Made by a program: the position numbers and the translations under genes
Notes under the pieces: model-generated
Databases searched by the model: none
Told to the model about the DNA's origin: nothing
Seen by the model: only the letters and a program-made list of their open reading frames with translations
DNA from: Larimichthys crocea
Lineage: Eukaryota; Chordata; Actinopteri; Sciaenidae
DNA length: 64,000 nt
Reading direction: 5' to 3'
Assembly (NCBI RefSeq): GCF_000972845.2
Contig: NC_040017.1
Coordinates: forward strand, 952,642 to 1,016,641
Part shown: positions 22,723 through 34,144 of the stretch, in pieces
Numbering within the stretch: position 1 is the first letter of the stretch
How the letters are laid out: every line of letters starts with the position of its first letter

Positions 22723-24854
22723 GTGGAATGCTGATGGACCACTCTGTGTTCTGTACTGACAGCAGAAACACACGTTTATGTTTTTAACATTTCTTAAAAT
22801 GTGTACATTTTTGATCTATAATTGAAATTGAAAAAAAAAACATTTTTGCAAATATTGAAAACTAGCACTCGAGCGCAACAGCTATGCACTGGCTTTTCAC
22901 AAGACTGATACAGGTAGAGACATCTAAATGAGATAAGATAATCAAAATAAAAGAAACTGGTCTTAATTTCATAACTCCCTTCACCGTGACAGCTGATGAA
23001 CACTTGGATTCAGCAGTGTCTGGATGTGTTCTGTGGTGGTGTGGCAAAGAGACATTAAGCCTTCACATATTCCAATATCCTCCCTACAGGATGGGGATCG
23101 ATGAGAACGCCAGCACTTAGAGAGCAGACACAGACAGTGTATTGTGAAGGGACTGTCAAGCCACTGACAAAACCGTGGGTAAACACACATAGGACTATTC
23201 ACAGCTGCGCCATCACACACCTACATGTGCATATGAAGACGCACACATGAATGCACCCACTCACACACAACCACACACACACCTTTGACATGCAGACGCA
23301 TCAACTGGGTGCAGGCCCTTGGCTTGGGGAAGTGTAATATTTCAGTAATGTGATGGAGTTTGATCCAGGGTGTCCAGTGTCCCATAGAGCTGCTGTTTTA
23401 TTAGCACAAAGAGCACTCAGGGGCTCTCCAGTTCACACACACACACACACTTACATACACACACATACACCCTTGTGTGTACAGGCCAATAACCACAGCG
23501 GGCTCTATACTCTACACATGGATACAGAGAGTGTGTTCGACTGTAAAATACAAGCTCCGGCTTTCAATTGGAGATCACCATCAAGCATTGATGCCACTAG
23601 CTATCTCTCAAAGCCACATCCTGCTCAGATCCATTCCCTGATTTATTGCCTATACCTCATCAAACTTCCTCCCACACTTTAACCAACACACTTCTTCAGG
23701 ATGGCAAGGACACTGACAGGCAGGCACTGAACTCAGAAATAGATGGAAGGATATACAATACACAGGTGCAGCGTAAGTAGAAAACGCTTTCCACAAGTGA
23801 TGTGAATTACAGGGATATTGTGGTGGATAAAGGAAAAATATCAATACAACAATAAAATTTCCTGAGTTAAATATTTACACATTACATTAACATCTGAGGA
23901 AAAGTTCATTCTTGCTATGAGAAATCGTAGTTTGGCCATGAATGAGGTTCAAACCTAAGGACTGAACAATATATACTGGGACCACATTCAACTGACAGTA
24001 TAATAAGGTGACTGTACATATAATTTACTAAATTAAAAGCAGTAGATTTAGTGTGTTATTCCTCTATGAAAATCACTAAATATCAGAATAAAAAAATAAA
24101 GGTACTTTAAGAAGAATGACCATTTCATTATGTATTTTGGATTAGGCTGGTTGAGGCAGAGATTAGTTTGTTACAATGCATCACACTGTATGGCTTTATC
24201 ACATGTCACATGTTTTGTATGTAAATTCTTAACATGCAAAGTAACTATAATAAATGTAGTGGAGTAAAAATTACAGTCCACTGTGTCACCAAAACTGCAG
24301 TAACTATATACCTAAATATTTAGTTACCTTTCACCACTTTCGATGGAAGAGGTCATTTTGTGCAACTACAAAGACACCAGCAGCAGTAAAAGGGTAACGA
24401 TGGGTCACACCAAAGACCTTTAACCTTTACACATCACAGGCCTTATCTGCATATGGCCAATACTGGGCATTCCCTGCATATTTTCATAGTATGAATCTCT
24501 GAATGAACTTTTCAACTCAAACAGTAGTGCAAGCAGCATGCAGTCATGGCTCTAATCAGAAACTCTAATGAGGCAGCAAACTTACTCCTGGCAATGTCAA
24601 GGGGTCAAAAGGATGTTGTGTTGTGATGCCAACCAATCATACCCATTTCTTTTTTACCAGGAGTGAAAAAGTTTCAGTTACTCAGTGGATTATCCATGCC
24701 CTAACCTAATTTAGTTATTTGCCACTACATTACATGCAGCTCTTGAACCACTTGAACTCGTTCTTGTGTTCATGTTTTATTAAACACAATAAAAAGACTA
24801 ATATGCTGCTGATATGATAAAGGTGAGAACTTCTAAAACAACAAAATGTGTCTT
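22723..24854. other. Unique DNA, no gene seen
   Basis: AT-rich unique DNA with minor CA patches at 23245-23282 and 23435-23470. Frames of up to 110 codons, such as 23350-23682, have no recognisable domain. Confidence 0.5.
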
Positions 24855-25090
24855 AATATTTAATTAGTCTGAGGATTAATGGAGTTGTTGGAGCTGTGAT
24901 GGCTGTTTCAGGCTTCTTCGCCCTAATAAGAATTAACTCCAGGGAGAAATATATACTCATTATTGCAAATATTCTCTGGCTAATTGCTTCTGATTGTCAA
25001 ACTGCATTGATTATGTGGAGACTGGCCATATGGGCTAAAAGCTCTGATACTGGATCTACTTCTGCTTCTGGAGGGGGGTAGTTAAGTCAC
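24855..25090. promoter_or_regulatory. Candidate conserved noncoding block
   Basis: Non-repetitive stretch with several TAAT-type cores (TTAATTAGTC, GGATTAATGG, AGAATTAACTCC, GGCTAATTGC), a clustering seen in developmental enhancers. No plausible coding frame over 61 codons. Regulatory function is inference. Confidence 0.2.
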
Positions 25091-25450
25091 TACCATTTCC
25101 CTGGCTACATGTAGAAAAAAGTCAATGTGAAATTTGAACAACTCCATCTGAGTATATGTTTTTTTCCCTCTATTTTCCAATATTGATATGAGCTTACTAG
25201 ACTCTTTTATAGCAAACACTATCAGGGGAGCATCGCTAGCTGTGTTATCGACAGAGAAAGGAGGGTTCGGATAATGCATAGACCATGACTGCAGAGTGGA
25301 TCATATTAGCACATCTTATTGATGTGGCTTTTAACAGATATCATATTCATACACAGCATGATGTGTGGAAATGGTCCATACGAACTGGTGATGTAGCTCC
25401 GAGTTTCATCTTGTGATCACATAATAGACTAATGACATTATGAAATCATC
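25091..25450. other. Unique DNA, no gene seen
   Basis: Unique sequence between the candidate block and the duplicated module. Nothing recognised. Confidence 0.4.
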
Positions 25451-25526
25451 GCATTATGTGAATCATCCTCATAAGACTTGCATTTGCTTTTCACTGACAC
25501 CATACAGAAGGGGCCAGTTGGCAGCC
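25451..25526 (+). repeat. Local duplicated module, copy 1
   Basis: GCATTATG ... CATAAGACTTGCATTTGCTT ... CAGAAGG ... GCAGC aligns with 25721-25791 in the same orientation, roughly three-quarters identical with small gaps. Origin unknown: an old tandem duplication or a shared uncharacterised repeat. Confidence 0.5.
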
Positions 25527-25720
25527 GGCTTTTCCTGGGAAGCAAAACAAATCGGAGGGATTCACCTCGCACAGCTAACTTTCTCTACACTTTCATGAGC
25601 TGAACATGAGAGCCATGGCCACACGTTTAAGGAAAATGCCACTCTGTTCACATATGGTCTGAGTAAATTGTTTCAAGTGTCACAGCTTTTCATCTTGATT
25701 ATGTATGACACAAAATTAAT

Positions 25721-25791
25721 GCATTATAGGAGGTCATCATAAGACTTGAATTTGCTTTATAGACACACATTGCAGAAGGCTATTGACAGCT
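25721..25791 (+). repeat. Local duplicated module, copy 2
   Basis: GCATTATA ... CATAAGACTTGAATTTGCTT ... CAGAAGG ... ACAGC. It is the diverged partner of 25451-25526, offset by about 270 bp. The sequence between the copies is not obviously repeated. Confidence 0.5.
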
Positions 25792-27330
25792 GCACATACA
25801 AGTAAGGGCTGTAGTCTTGTCACGAAGAAACAACATTTAGATTACACTCAGAGTCTCCCCTGAGAGCCCAGCTGATGAAATTAGTTTAGGTGGTTTATCA
25901 GCTTCTTGTGGTAATCTGCTAGATCCTTGATTTTGGGTTTCCCATCTCCATCTTTGGTGCTGCTGTTTATCTCCATCTGTGCTGCTAAGAGCTCATCAAT
26001 GTGCCGTTTTTGACCGCACGTCAAACAGTGTGTCCTGTACTGTGACATGTGAGTGTGTATGCAGGCTGGACTCTTATTTATATGTTGACCAATGGTGGCT
26101 ATAACTGCTCATCTATTTCAAGCAAACCAAAAATAAATCACTTTCTTTGAAAGACACCTTGGCAAAGAGATATCCTTTAATTCTAAAATAGATACACAAA
26201 TGATAGTAAATTAAATTTAAATTAATCAAGCTTGTAATAGACAAATGGTGTCTTAAGCTCAACTTCTAAATATTCAAGTTTTGGTTGATTTGGGAACCTG
26301 TGATTACAGCTGTGACCAAAATAACTAACGATAAGGACCTGACGTCAGCGCCCTTCCTCCGCCTCTCAGTGCATTCCTGTAAGTATCCTTAAAGTATGAT
26401 GCATATGTCACAGGCTTCATTATATTAAGCCTCCGATGTAAACCACTACTCTTGTCCAGGCCACCATCACTGATTTGCTATTGTGTCAATTGGTTTGTAA
26501 TTTAATTTTTAAAAAAATTCTATGAATCTTATAATCACAAATCAGCTGACACTCCAGTGCAAACAAACCGTTGAGGGGATGCATTGTGTCATATTGTTTT
26601 CATAAAGGTTTATAGAAGGCAGAAAACAATGTCATCCACCAGCTTTTGGAATGTGAAATTAACGCTCAGCATAAAATAGTCCAACAGAGGGAATCTGTTA
26701 TGATAAAAAATGTTGAGGATTATGCATCTAAGCAAATCTCAGTATTAGCCTGTATGTATCACACAGGCCTGGCCATTTATAATGCTTTGCTTTTGGCTGT
26801 GTGAGTGTTTGGGGATAACCTCTGTACCGTCCAGCAATAATCTTTTGGATGCTGAGAAACCTGAGCGATGACATGAGCCATGAACTGGCAGCGATACACC
26901 CTGACAGCAGACACAGCGTCCTCCAGAACCCTTACCAAAACACCCACGTCCCATGCTCCTGATGGATTAGCCCGTGTCTATAGGGTCACACAGGGATGGG
27001 CTCAAAGGCGAGGATTGGGAGGTCGTGAGGACAGAGGAGTGTCTGCCCCATCTCACCTCTGCTGGCCTTTTGGGGTGGACTGTGATAGGATTGGGCCTAT
27101 CTGAGGCGGGGGGAGAGAGATAATGAATGAGGGTGTATTATTTCTGTGTGTGTGTGAGAGAGACAGTGTGTGCTGACAGTGCCAGGGGAACATGTGTTAT
27201 GAATCTATCAGGCCGGGCGCCCGGGCCGTCATCGGGTGGACGGGGGTCTGGTTCCAAATGCTCTGGACTGCTAGGATGACCGGCATGCTTGGCAGCTACC
27301 TGACCCCCTCACACACCTCCCTCCACGCTG
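25792..27330. other. Unique DNA, no gene seen
   Basis: Unique sequence with an A-run/AT stretch at 26500-26520, a short TG tract near 27145-27155 and a GC-rich patch at 27210-27255. No gene recognised. Confidence 0.5.
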
Positions 27331-27337
27331 ACACACA

Positions 27338-27418
<81 letters not shown>
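27331..27418. repeat. (CA)n microsatellite
   Basis: About 88 bp of CA repeat with one early interruption (ACAAACAC at about 27337-27344), the longest array in the window. Confidence 0.97.
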
Positions 27419-27419
<1 letters not shown>

Positions 27420-28060
27420 TCGACAAGCTTTCCTAACGCTCGACACTTTAGACTGATTGGGCTAGCAACTGCAACAGCTGGCTGAGGATTAGGGCATGGC
27501 CAGATTCAGTGTGGATGTATTTCTGTGTGTGTGTGTGTGTATGTTGTTGTGAAGGGACTGGCCGGTCCCTCTGGCACCTGTCGCCTAAAAACCCAAATGC
27601 CTGCCTTGCTAAGCCGGGTGGATGAGCAGAGCCCAGTCCTCCTCTGGGACCCTGTACTCCTGCCCTGAAGCAGTGCTGGGCTGAGCTGATGAGTTCAGTG
27701 GTGTAGCAGGGGCATGCTGGGGGCAACTGGGGGGCAACTGGGGGGTGGGAATGAGGACAGGGGTTGGCTCCAAACAGATGTGGGGATATACCACCTCTAC
27801 CAAACACAACACGTACTGCAAACGAGCTGAAACAAGCTAACGAGAGTGAACGGAAACAAACAGAATGTAAATGATACAGAGTGACACCTCCTCGCTGCTG
27901 CTGCCCGCCCTGCTGGGTGAGAACAGGGTGAGGGCAAAACAGCCTGTGTGGATCTGTACACTATTCATGGGACTTATAACACACGAGGGTGAAAAGGGTC
28001 TGACAATTTTACACCCTCAACTGTAAACCAGCGTGAACTCATATACTCAAACTTTGGCGG
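27419..28060. other. Unique DNA with TG tract and G-rich motif
   Basis: A TG tract at 27522-27541 and a G-quadruplex-type motif at 27719-27749. No coding feature recognised. Confidence 0.5.
27719..27749 (+). other. G-quadruplex-type motif
   Basis: Runs of 5, 6, 6 and 3 G separated by CAACT, CAACT and T satisfy the canonical pattern of four G3+ runs with loops of 1-7 nt. It arises from a short tandem of (CAACTGGGGGG). Folding is not demonstrated. Confidence 0.7.
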
Positions 28061-28063
28061 AGG

Positions 28064-28098
<35 letters not shown>
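28064..28098. repeat. (CA)n microsatellite
   Basis: About 34 bp of CA repeat, followed by a shorter CA tract at 28187-28202. Confidence 0.95.
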
Positions 28099-28100
<2 letters not shown>

Positions 28101-29648
28101 ATCACAGGCTGATTCTGGTGAGACAGGGCGGTACTCAGCTTTCAGCACCCTGCCTTCCACCCATCTGATGACTCTATTTCCTGCAGACACACACACACAC
28201 ACTCCATGCATCTTCATGTGCTTTCTATCTATTCTTTCTTTCGGATTTAAAATGTCAAATATAGGATGGATGGAGAAAAACAACCATCCCACCCTAACTA
28301 ATGATGTCATTACAATTGTTTTGCCATAAACAACTGATGGAAAACACCTTCTGTGACATCACTGATTGGGTGTGTCCAGACAGGACCTTTCTACCCTGTA
28401 TTGGTTTTAATTTGCCCTATAACTACATCTCTTTTATCTAATCTTAACCAACAGTTGTATGGTGACCACAAGTGCATAGATCATAGAGCTCCTTTTTAAC
28501 CGTGCCCGCTACAAGTGATGCTCATATGTTCGCCTTACATTGGAGCAGAACTGCTTATTATGTGATCATGGCTTTAAGATTTAGGAATTTTTTCAGTACT
28601 ATAGCCGGTCTAACTACTCCGCATACTGTCGGCGGTATGTGGAGTAGTATATAAAGCCTGCCGTGACATGTTTATTACAGGCTATGAACCCTTGGCTGAT
28701 GCAAGTTGTCATGACAGAGATGTGGAGAGCAACCCTGTGAGCACATGACTTCATTAAGTGAATGACAACAGCCATAAAGTGTCAGTTTTGTCAGGTTTCA
28801 TGATGCAATGCTGTGTCAGCATACTGTACACCTCTTCTAATGAACAGTTTTCATGTTTGGTATTTTAAAGTTTAAAAATGTGTGTTTAATGAGCTGACTG
28901 CATGTTTCACACACAACATCAGCTGTGACGTAACAAGTACAAGAGAGATACTGTTAGTTTGTGCTGACATAAATGTCTCGCTCAACATAAACTTATATTG
29001 AAAAACATTAGTATGCAATTTGATCTTGATTTCACTATAACCAATCTTTATAATAAAGTAATCACTCAATCTACAGCTGGACAATGATCTCTTCATTTGC
29101 TGTTAGAGTGCCGTGTGCGTGGAAAATGCTTTTCTTTCAAAGAAGTGCAGAAGAGGGGATGTGTTTCATATTTGTGGTATGTTTGTTATATATAAAGTAA
29201 CTCTGTGTAACTCTTTATGATGCTTGTCAGACGCAGCTCTTTATCTTAAACACACTCTGTCATTGGTACATTTAGATCCACGATTGTTTCAGTGTCACTA
29301 ACATTTGAAGTTACACAGGTTAATGTTACAGCTTTCAGAGAGCAAGTAAGTTAATGCTATGTTAACTACACACTGCCAGCAGCTTACACAGTAAGGATGA
29401 CACAATGTGATTGCTAGTTTTTCAATGCCATTTCCAACAGTTTGCCCTAATGAAAATATAGTTGTGGCAGATTTGAGGGGAAATAACTTACACTCTTTCT
29501 AAAGCTCGTTCATGAAACTAATCAAATCTTTGTGCATGAATGCAGCAATGGAAAAAACATGACATCTCACAATCAGCAGGGACATTAGCGTGGGGAGGGG
29601 TCTGCCATTGTGAATGTCTTAAGATTCATCAGCTGACCTGTGCTGCAC
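28099..29648. other. Unique DNA with one short hairpin
   Basis: Unique sequence containing a perfect-but-one 14-bp stem at 28613-28648. No gene recognised. Confidence 0.5.
28613..28648. other. Short hairpin / inverted repeat
   Basis: ACTACTCCGCATAC and GTATGTGGAGTAGT are inverted copies with one mismatch around an 8-nt loop TGTCGGCG. The stem is too short for a typical microRNA precursor. It may be a MITE fragment or chance. Confidence 0.5.

Positions 29649-29696
<48 letters not shown>
29649..29696. repeat. (ATA)n trinucleotide microsatellite
   Basis: About 48 bp of perfect AAT/ATA repeat. Poly-Asn frames through it are artefacts. Confidence 0.97.
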
Positions 29697-32600
29697 TTTA
29701 TATTAGTTTAACTAATATGTCTGGTGTCGACTGGGGAAGACAGCAACATTTAATCTACCGGTCTACTAATCAAGCACATCAAGCATCCGAGAAACCAACA
29801 TATTTTATAATGTTAGAACAAAATAGATGAAACCAATAGTGTCATGATCCAAACACACAACATGCTTGAAACCTATAATTAATATGTATTATTATATATA
29901 TATTAATATGTATGGAAGTGCGATACAGCTACTGTGTGTACAGAACCGTACATGTAAAAGCTGTCTATACATTGAGTCACGACAGCTGCAGGCGTTAACT
30001 TGTATGAAAAGTTTGAGGATTACTGAGGATTATAAAAAAACAGTACATGAAATCTATTTTTAGTGAGGTGCGCTTTGTGCTTTTGTGTTCTACATGTGCA
30101 CACACACTGTGAGGTTTAGTCATGTTTGGTCTTCTTGTAGAGAAGCGTGCTGCTGTTCAGCTATTGGCTGGTTTAATCCACTGTGTATGAATAGGTGTGT
30201 GTGTTTGTGTGTGTGAAGTCGGGTCTGGGCAGCTCAGGGTGATGGAAAGCAGATCCAGGCTCTGCTTCTTCTCACCCAGCGCTCACAACATCTTCAAACC
30301 AGAAACACATACACACACATGCAGGTAACAGGCAAACACAATGCAACATACACACACATGGACTAACACGCACACTACCGTATTCAATCATACATAGAGA
30401 CAGGCAATAGTCCTACTTGCACACGCACACACGCACACGCACACACAAATGTACACATACTAGTGTCTGGGCTCTTTGACCAGGGTTAGATTGCGTTACA
30501 CCTCAGAGGAAAAAACTGGCTTTTAACACAACGTCTGGCTGTGCCGTCCAGAGGAATAGTCATTAAGTGAATAGGATAACTCAGGAAAGACAAAACATTC
30601 CCACGTCTGACACGCAAACACACACGCACACTCACACGTAGGAATTTCATAAGAACGGCAGGAGCGCGAGGTGAAGCTGTAAAAGAAAAACAGGAGGCTC
30701 GCTCTGAACACACTGGTACAATAATATCAGAGCATGGCTATAAATGTCACAAGTTCAATTTTCACTCAGAGAAAAGAACATGGGGGCAGGCGGTAATATT
30801 AGCTGGAGTGAATCGCAGACCGGGGAGGGGAATCTCTGTAAAATGTTAAAGCGAGGTCATGAATCAACACTTTGGCTTTGGTGGAAATGTTTCAGTGACA
30901 GTGTGTTAAAGCCAGACTCCACAGGTGAAAGACGGATTTTAGAGGAGAGGTGTGTGACACAATTTCTAATCTGCAACAAATAAATGTTCAAAGGACTTTC
31001 TAATAAAAGATATGTTCATTTATTATTAAAAATCACCTTTGATTTTTTTTTTATCTTTGGGAATTTCTTATGGAATTTAGACAGATATAAGACATAAAAT
31101 ATACAAAATATAGTTGGAATTGGTTTGTGAGTGTGAAAGCTCAGAAAAAGTCTATGAGCAGTTTTAAGAACATTTTAGACTTCTTGTAAATTAAAAAACC
31201 TTCAGAAGAAAACTGACGTGTGCTTGCCAGTGCTAAAAACTACAGATGCAAACTCTGTGAAGGAGTCTAATCGTTTGCTCTGTGTCAGTTGATGCTGAAG
31301 CACTGAAAAGGCCTGAAGTGTCTACTACTGATGAAAGAGTTGAAATGTGACTCATAGGTTACACGTTTAGAGCGCTGTTAGTTTGTTGAATTCTCAATAT
31401 GTCTGAGAGCACTGAAAGTAACTGAAGTGTCAGCTGAAAAGTAAGAGAGGGAAGCATTTTAAATGTCAGCCAAAGCAGTCGGACTGTCGGGCAGAGTGTA
31501 AAGGATGAAAAGTTGGTTTAATATTAGTTTTATACAGTATGTTTACTGGGAGGAAACACTTTTTTGCTTGTAAATAAATATGCATATTTGCACACCTTTC
31601 ATAAAACACGAGCAGACTTCTGACTGAAAAGCATTCTGTTAAACGCCTGTAAATGTGTGACTAATAGAAAAGTGTTTTTCTTCATGGGATGAAAGCATTT
31701 TCCTTCACCCTCTGATTTGTGGCAGCTCACACTGACCATCAGCAGAGTTAATGGTTTTATTCGGCTTCAGCGGCAACAGCAGCCAGAGAGAATGTGATGA
31801 ATCTGCCTTATCAGGACTTCAAAGTCCAACTTTTTCCAGCGTTTGAGGAAGAGTGTGAGAGAAAGGCAGCCGGGCTTTTCTGGCAAAGTGTTGCTGTGAT
31901 GCCTCCACTTGATATGAATGCACACGTCTGACTCATTCTGCCGGCCCTGAGAGTTCACCACTTGAAGGAAATGATTTACTTGTCCAAATCCTCCCTCTTG
32001 TTTGATCCCATGGGGAGCTGGAGCAGAAGCGGGGGCGATGCTAGGTTACCAAAGTGTGTTTTTGCCATCCTTCCCCTCCCTTTTTTTTCTTCCCTTTTTC
32101 GCTCCTCTGGTTAGGTCGGCCATTTTGTAATTTACGGCTGTCATAAGGCCTGCCGTCGGCTACGAACAGTATGGGATTATATGAAATGCTGTCCAACGGC
32201 ATATTTCATAAGAAAGATCAAACACACAGCTAAGTGATTTCTTTTTCTGAGGGCAATAACTTTTAGTGGAGCTCCTTTTCACGGCATTGGAGTATTCATT
32301 GCACTTCGACATAGAATTTACAAGAAAAAAAGGACTAGTAGCTCCACAAACCAAAGCCAAAGTCTTTTCATGTAAAGTACACAAAACATACCAGACCTGA
32401 CACTTCGAAAAATTTAACCGGCTTTTCCACCTCATCTTTCAAAAAGGAAATCTTGACTCCTCTACATACACACACGTAACTACAATCTGTGGATCTGTAG
32501 CTGGCTAAATCCACACAGAGGAGAGGTCGGAAAGAGTCCAGTGAGAAAGAGAGAGACAGAAGAGGAGGATTACTCACAGAAGTGATCTCTCTTCACACAA

Positions 32601-32734
32601 AGACATAAAACGTTTACAGCCATGCGAGCAGCTCTGTGATGTCGTAATATTCTTTAGAACAAAGCCAAATAGTAGGATGGATTCATTAGAACACCTAAGG
32701 CCCAAATGTTGGATTTAATCCTTGACAATACTCC
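29697..32734. other. Unique DNA, no gene seen
   Basis: Mostly AT-rich unique DNA with minor CA patches at 30420-30450 and 30615-30640 and small TA-rich stretches at 29890-29910. Short frames without domains. Confidence 0.5.
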
Positions 32735-32830
32735 GTGACAAATGGTGGTGATTGTCATGCTAAAATTTTCACAATGACAATGTTTTAGCATATTAACATA
32801 TCACTAAACACAAAGTGCTGAGGCTCAAAT
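32735..32830 (+). mobile_element. Dispersed fish repeat, left fragment
   Basis: CATGCTAAAATTTTCACAATG ... TTAGCATATTAACATAT ... CTAAACACAAAGTGCTGAGG resembles the GTTAGCATGCTAACATT / ACTAAACACAAAGTACAGC portion of a common fish repeat as I recall it. The next portion of that repeat is recognisable only at 33480-33645. Confidence 0.4.
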
Positions 32831-33479
32831 ACAATTATTTTTGACAGGATGCCAAATTCCCACCGGGGCACGTCTCTGTCAGGTTGTGGCCATGACGCTG
32901 TTTTGGTCTGTGCTCCATGCAGATCCTCTCAATGCTGTTTCTGTGTCTGACTTCCGGCCCAGCTCGAGCTGCTCTGCGCAGATTGACGCGGGCTGCTCGC
33001 TGCGTCCTTCAGAAATCAGGACATCCGCTTGTTCTCGGCAGAACCAAGTGGAGACGTGCCTTTGGGACGATTCTGTAACGGGCCGCGGCATTTCTGGTCG
33101 GGGTTGAAGCGTGGACTAGTAACGGGTGCGGCACACACGAGGAATGCGTCACATCCGTGCCTGCTGGAATTTGGATGTTAATCATAAACTGTCATTGGTG
33201 TTGGACAGATGTAAAATTTTCCCAAATTACAAACATGTTGAGATTTTTCGCTAAAGTCATCCATTTACTGGCGACCCTAGAGAAGTGGAGCCCAAACTTT
33301 GGTCTGCATACAGACCGAAGAACGATGTTCACTGATTGGTTCATTTTAAAACTATTGCCTGTCCTTTAAAAAAGTCAGAAAAACTCAAATGTGTATGTTT
33401 TCTTTCTCCTCCTTTGCTATCTTGTTTACATTATTTTATCTTGCAACCTCTTGTGGGAGCTCAGGCCCCGGGTAGGGAA
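32831..33479. other. Unique segment between two repeat fragments
   Basis: About 650 bp, partly CpG-rich (33050-33145), with no inverted termini or coding signature recognised. It separates two fragments that may belong to one repeat copy. Confidence 0.4.
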
Positions 33480-33645
33480 GCCTCATGCTAGATGAAAAGT
33501 CAGAGGATCACCAGAGTCATTAGAGTTTTATCCTTGGAGAACCATAAATGTCTCTGCAGAATATCAGAGCAATCCATAAAATAGTTTCAGTTTTTTCAGA
33601 TTTCAGTTTGGACCATAATGTTGACCTACACTGCCATCTCTGAAG
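33480..33645 (+). mobile_element. Dispersed fish repeat, right fragment
   Basis: Contains GATGAAAAGTCAGAGGATCA, CCAGAGTCATTAGAG, GGAGAACCATAAATGTCTCTG, AGCAATCCATAAAATAGTT and AGTTTGGACCATAATG, ordered modules of an abundant percomorph repeat as I recall it. No coding capacity; class not assigned. Confidence 0.6.
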
Positions 33646-33812
33646 CATGTTCCAGGAACTCTGAAGGTTTGCTCTGTTGGTCTACAGAAAGGTGCTCAGT
33701 AAACACACACACACACATTGCAGGAGATCCCCAACATGTGCACTGATTGAAAACAAATACAGACAGCACTGCAGGCCCGCACACAGACCATGCACCCCTT
33801 AGTGCACCTAAC

Positions 33813-33889
<77 letters not shown>
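33813..33889. repeat. (CA)n microsatellite
   Basis: About 77 bp of perfect CA repeat on the plus strand. Confidence 0.97.
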
Positions 33890-33893
<4 letters not shown>

Positions 33894-34089
33894 CAAAACG
33901 AGGGTGATGAGAAACTCCAGTAGCAGCTTGGCTGCACTGGTGTCAGCACTGTGCAAACAGAGGCCAGTTGTTGACGCGCCAGATATATGAGTGTTATTCT
34001 TCCTCTGTGCGTGTGTGTGTGTGTATTCCTGCTGGGACTCCCCTTGGCTAAACCAAGCCTCCTACACCTTCACTTCCTCAGAACTCCAT

Positions 34090-34093
34090 CTCC

Positions 34094-34130
<37 letters not shown>

Positions 34131-34144
34131 TCTCTCTCCCTCTC
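34090..34144. repeat. (CT)n microsatellite
   Basis: About 55 bp of CT repeat with one TA interruption (CTCTATCTCT at about 34111-34120). It lies about 70 bp after a short TG tract at 34010-34024. Confidence 0.95.
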
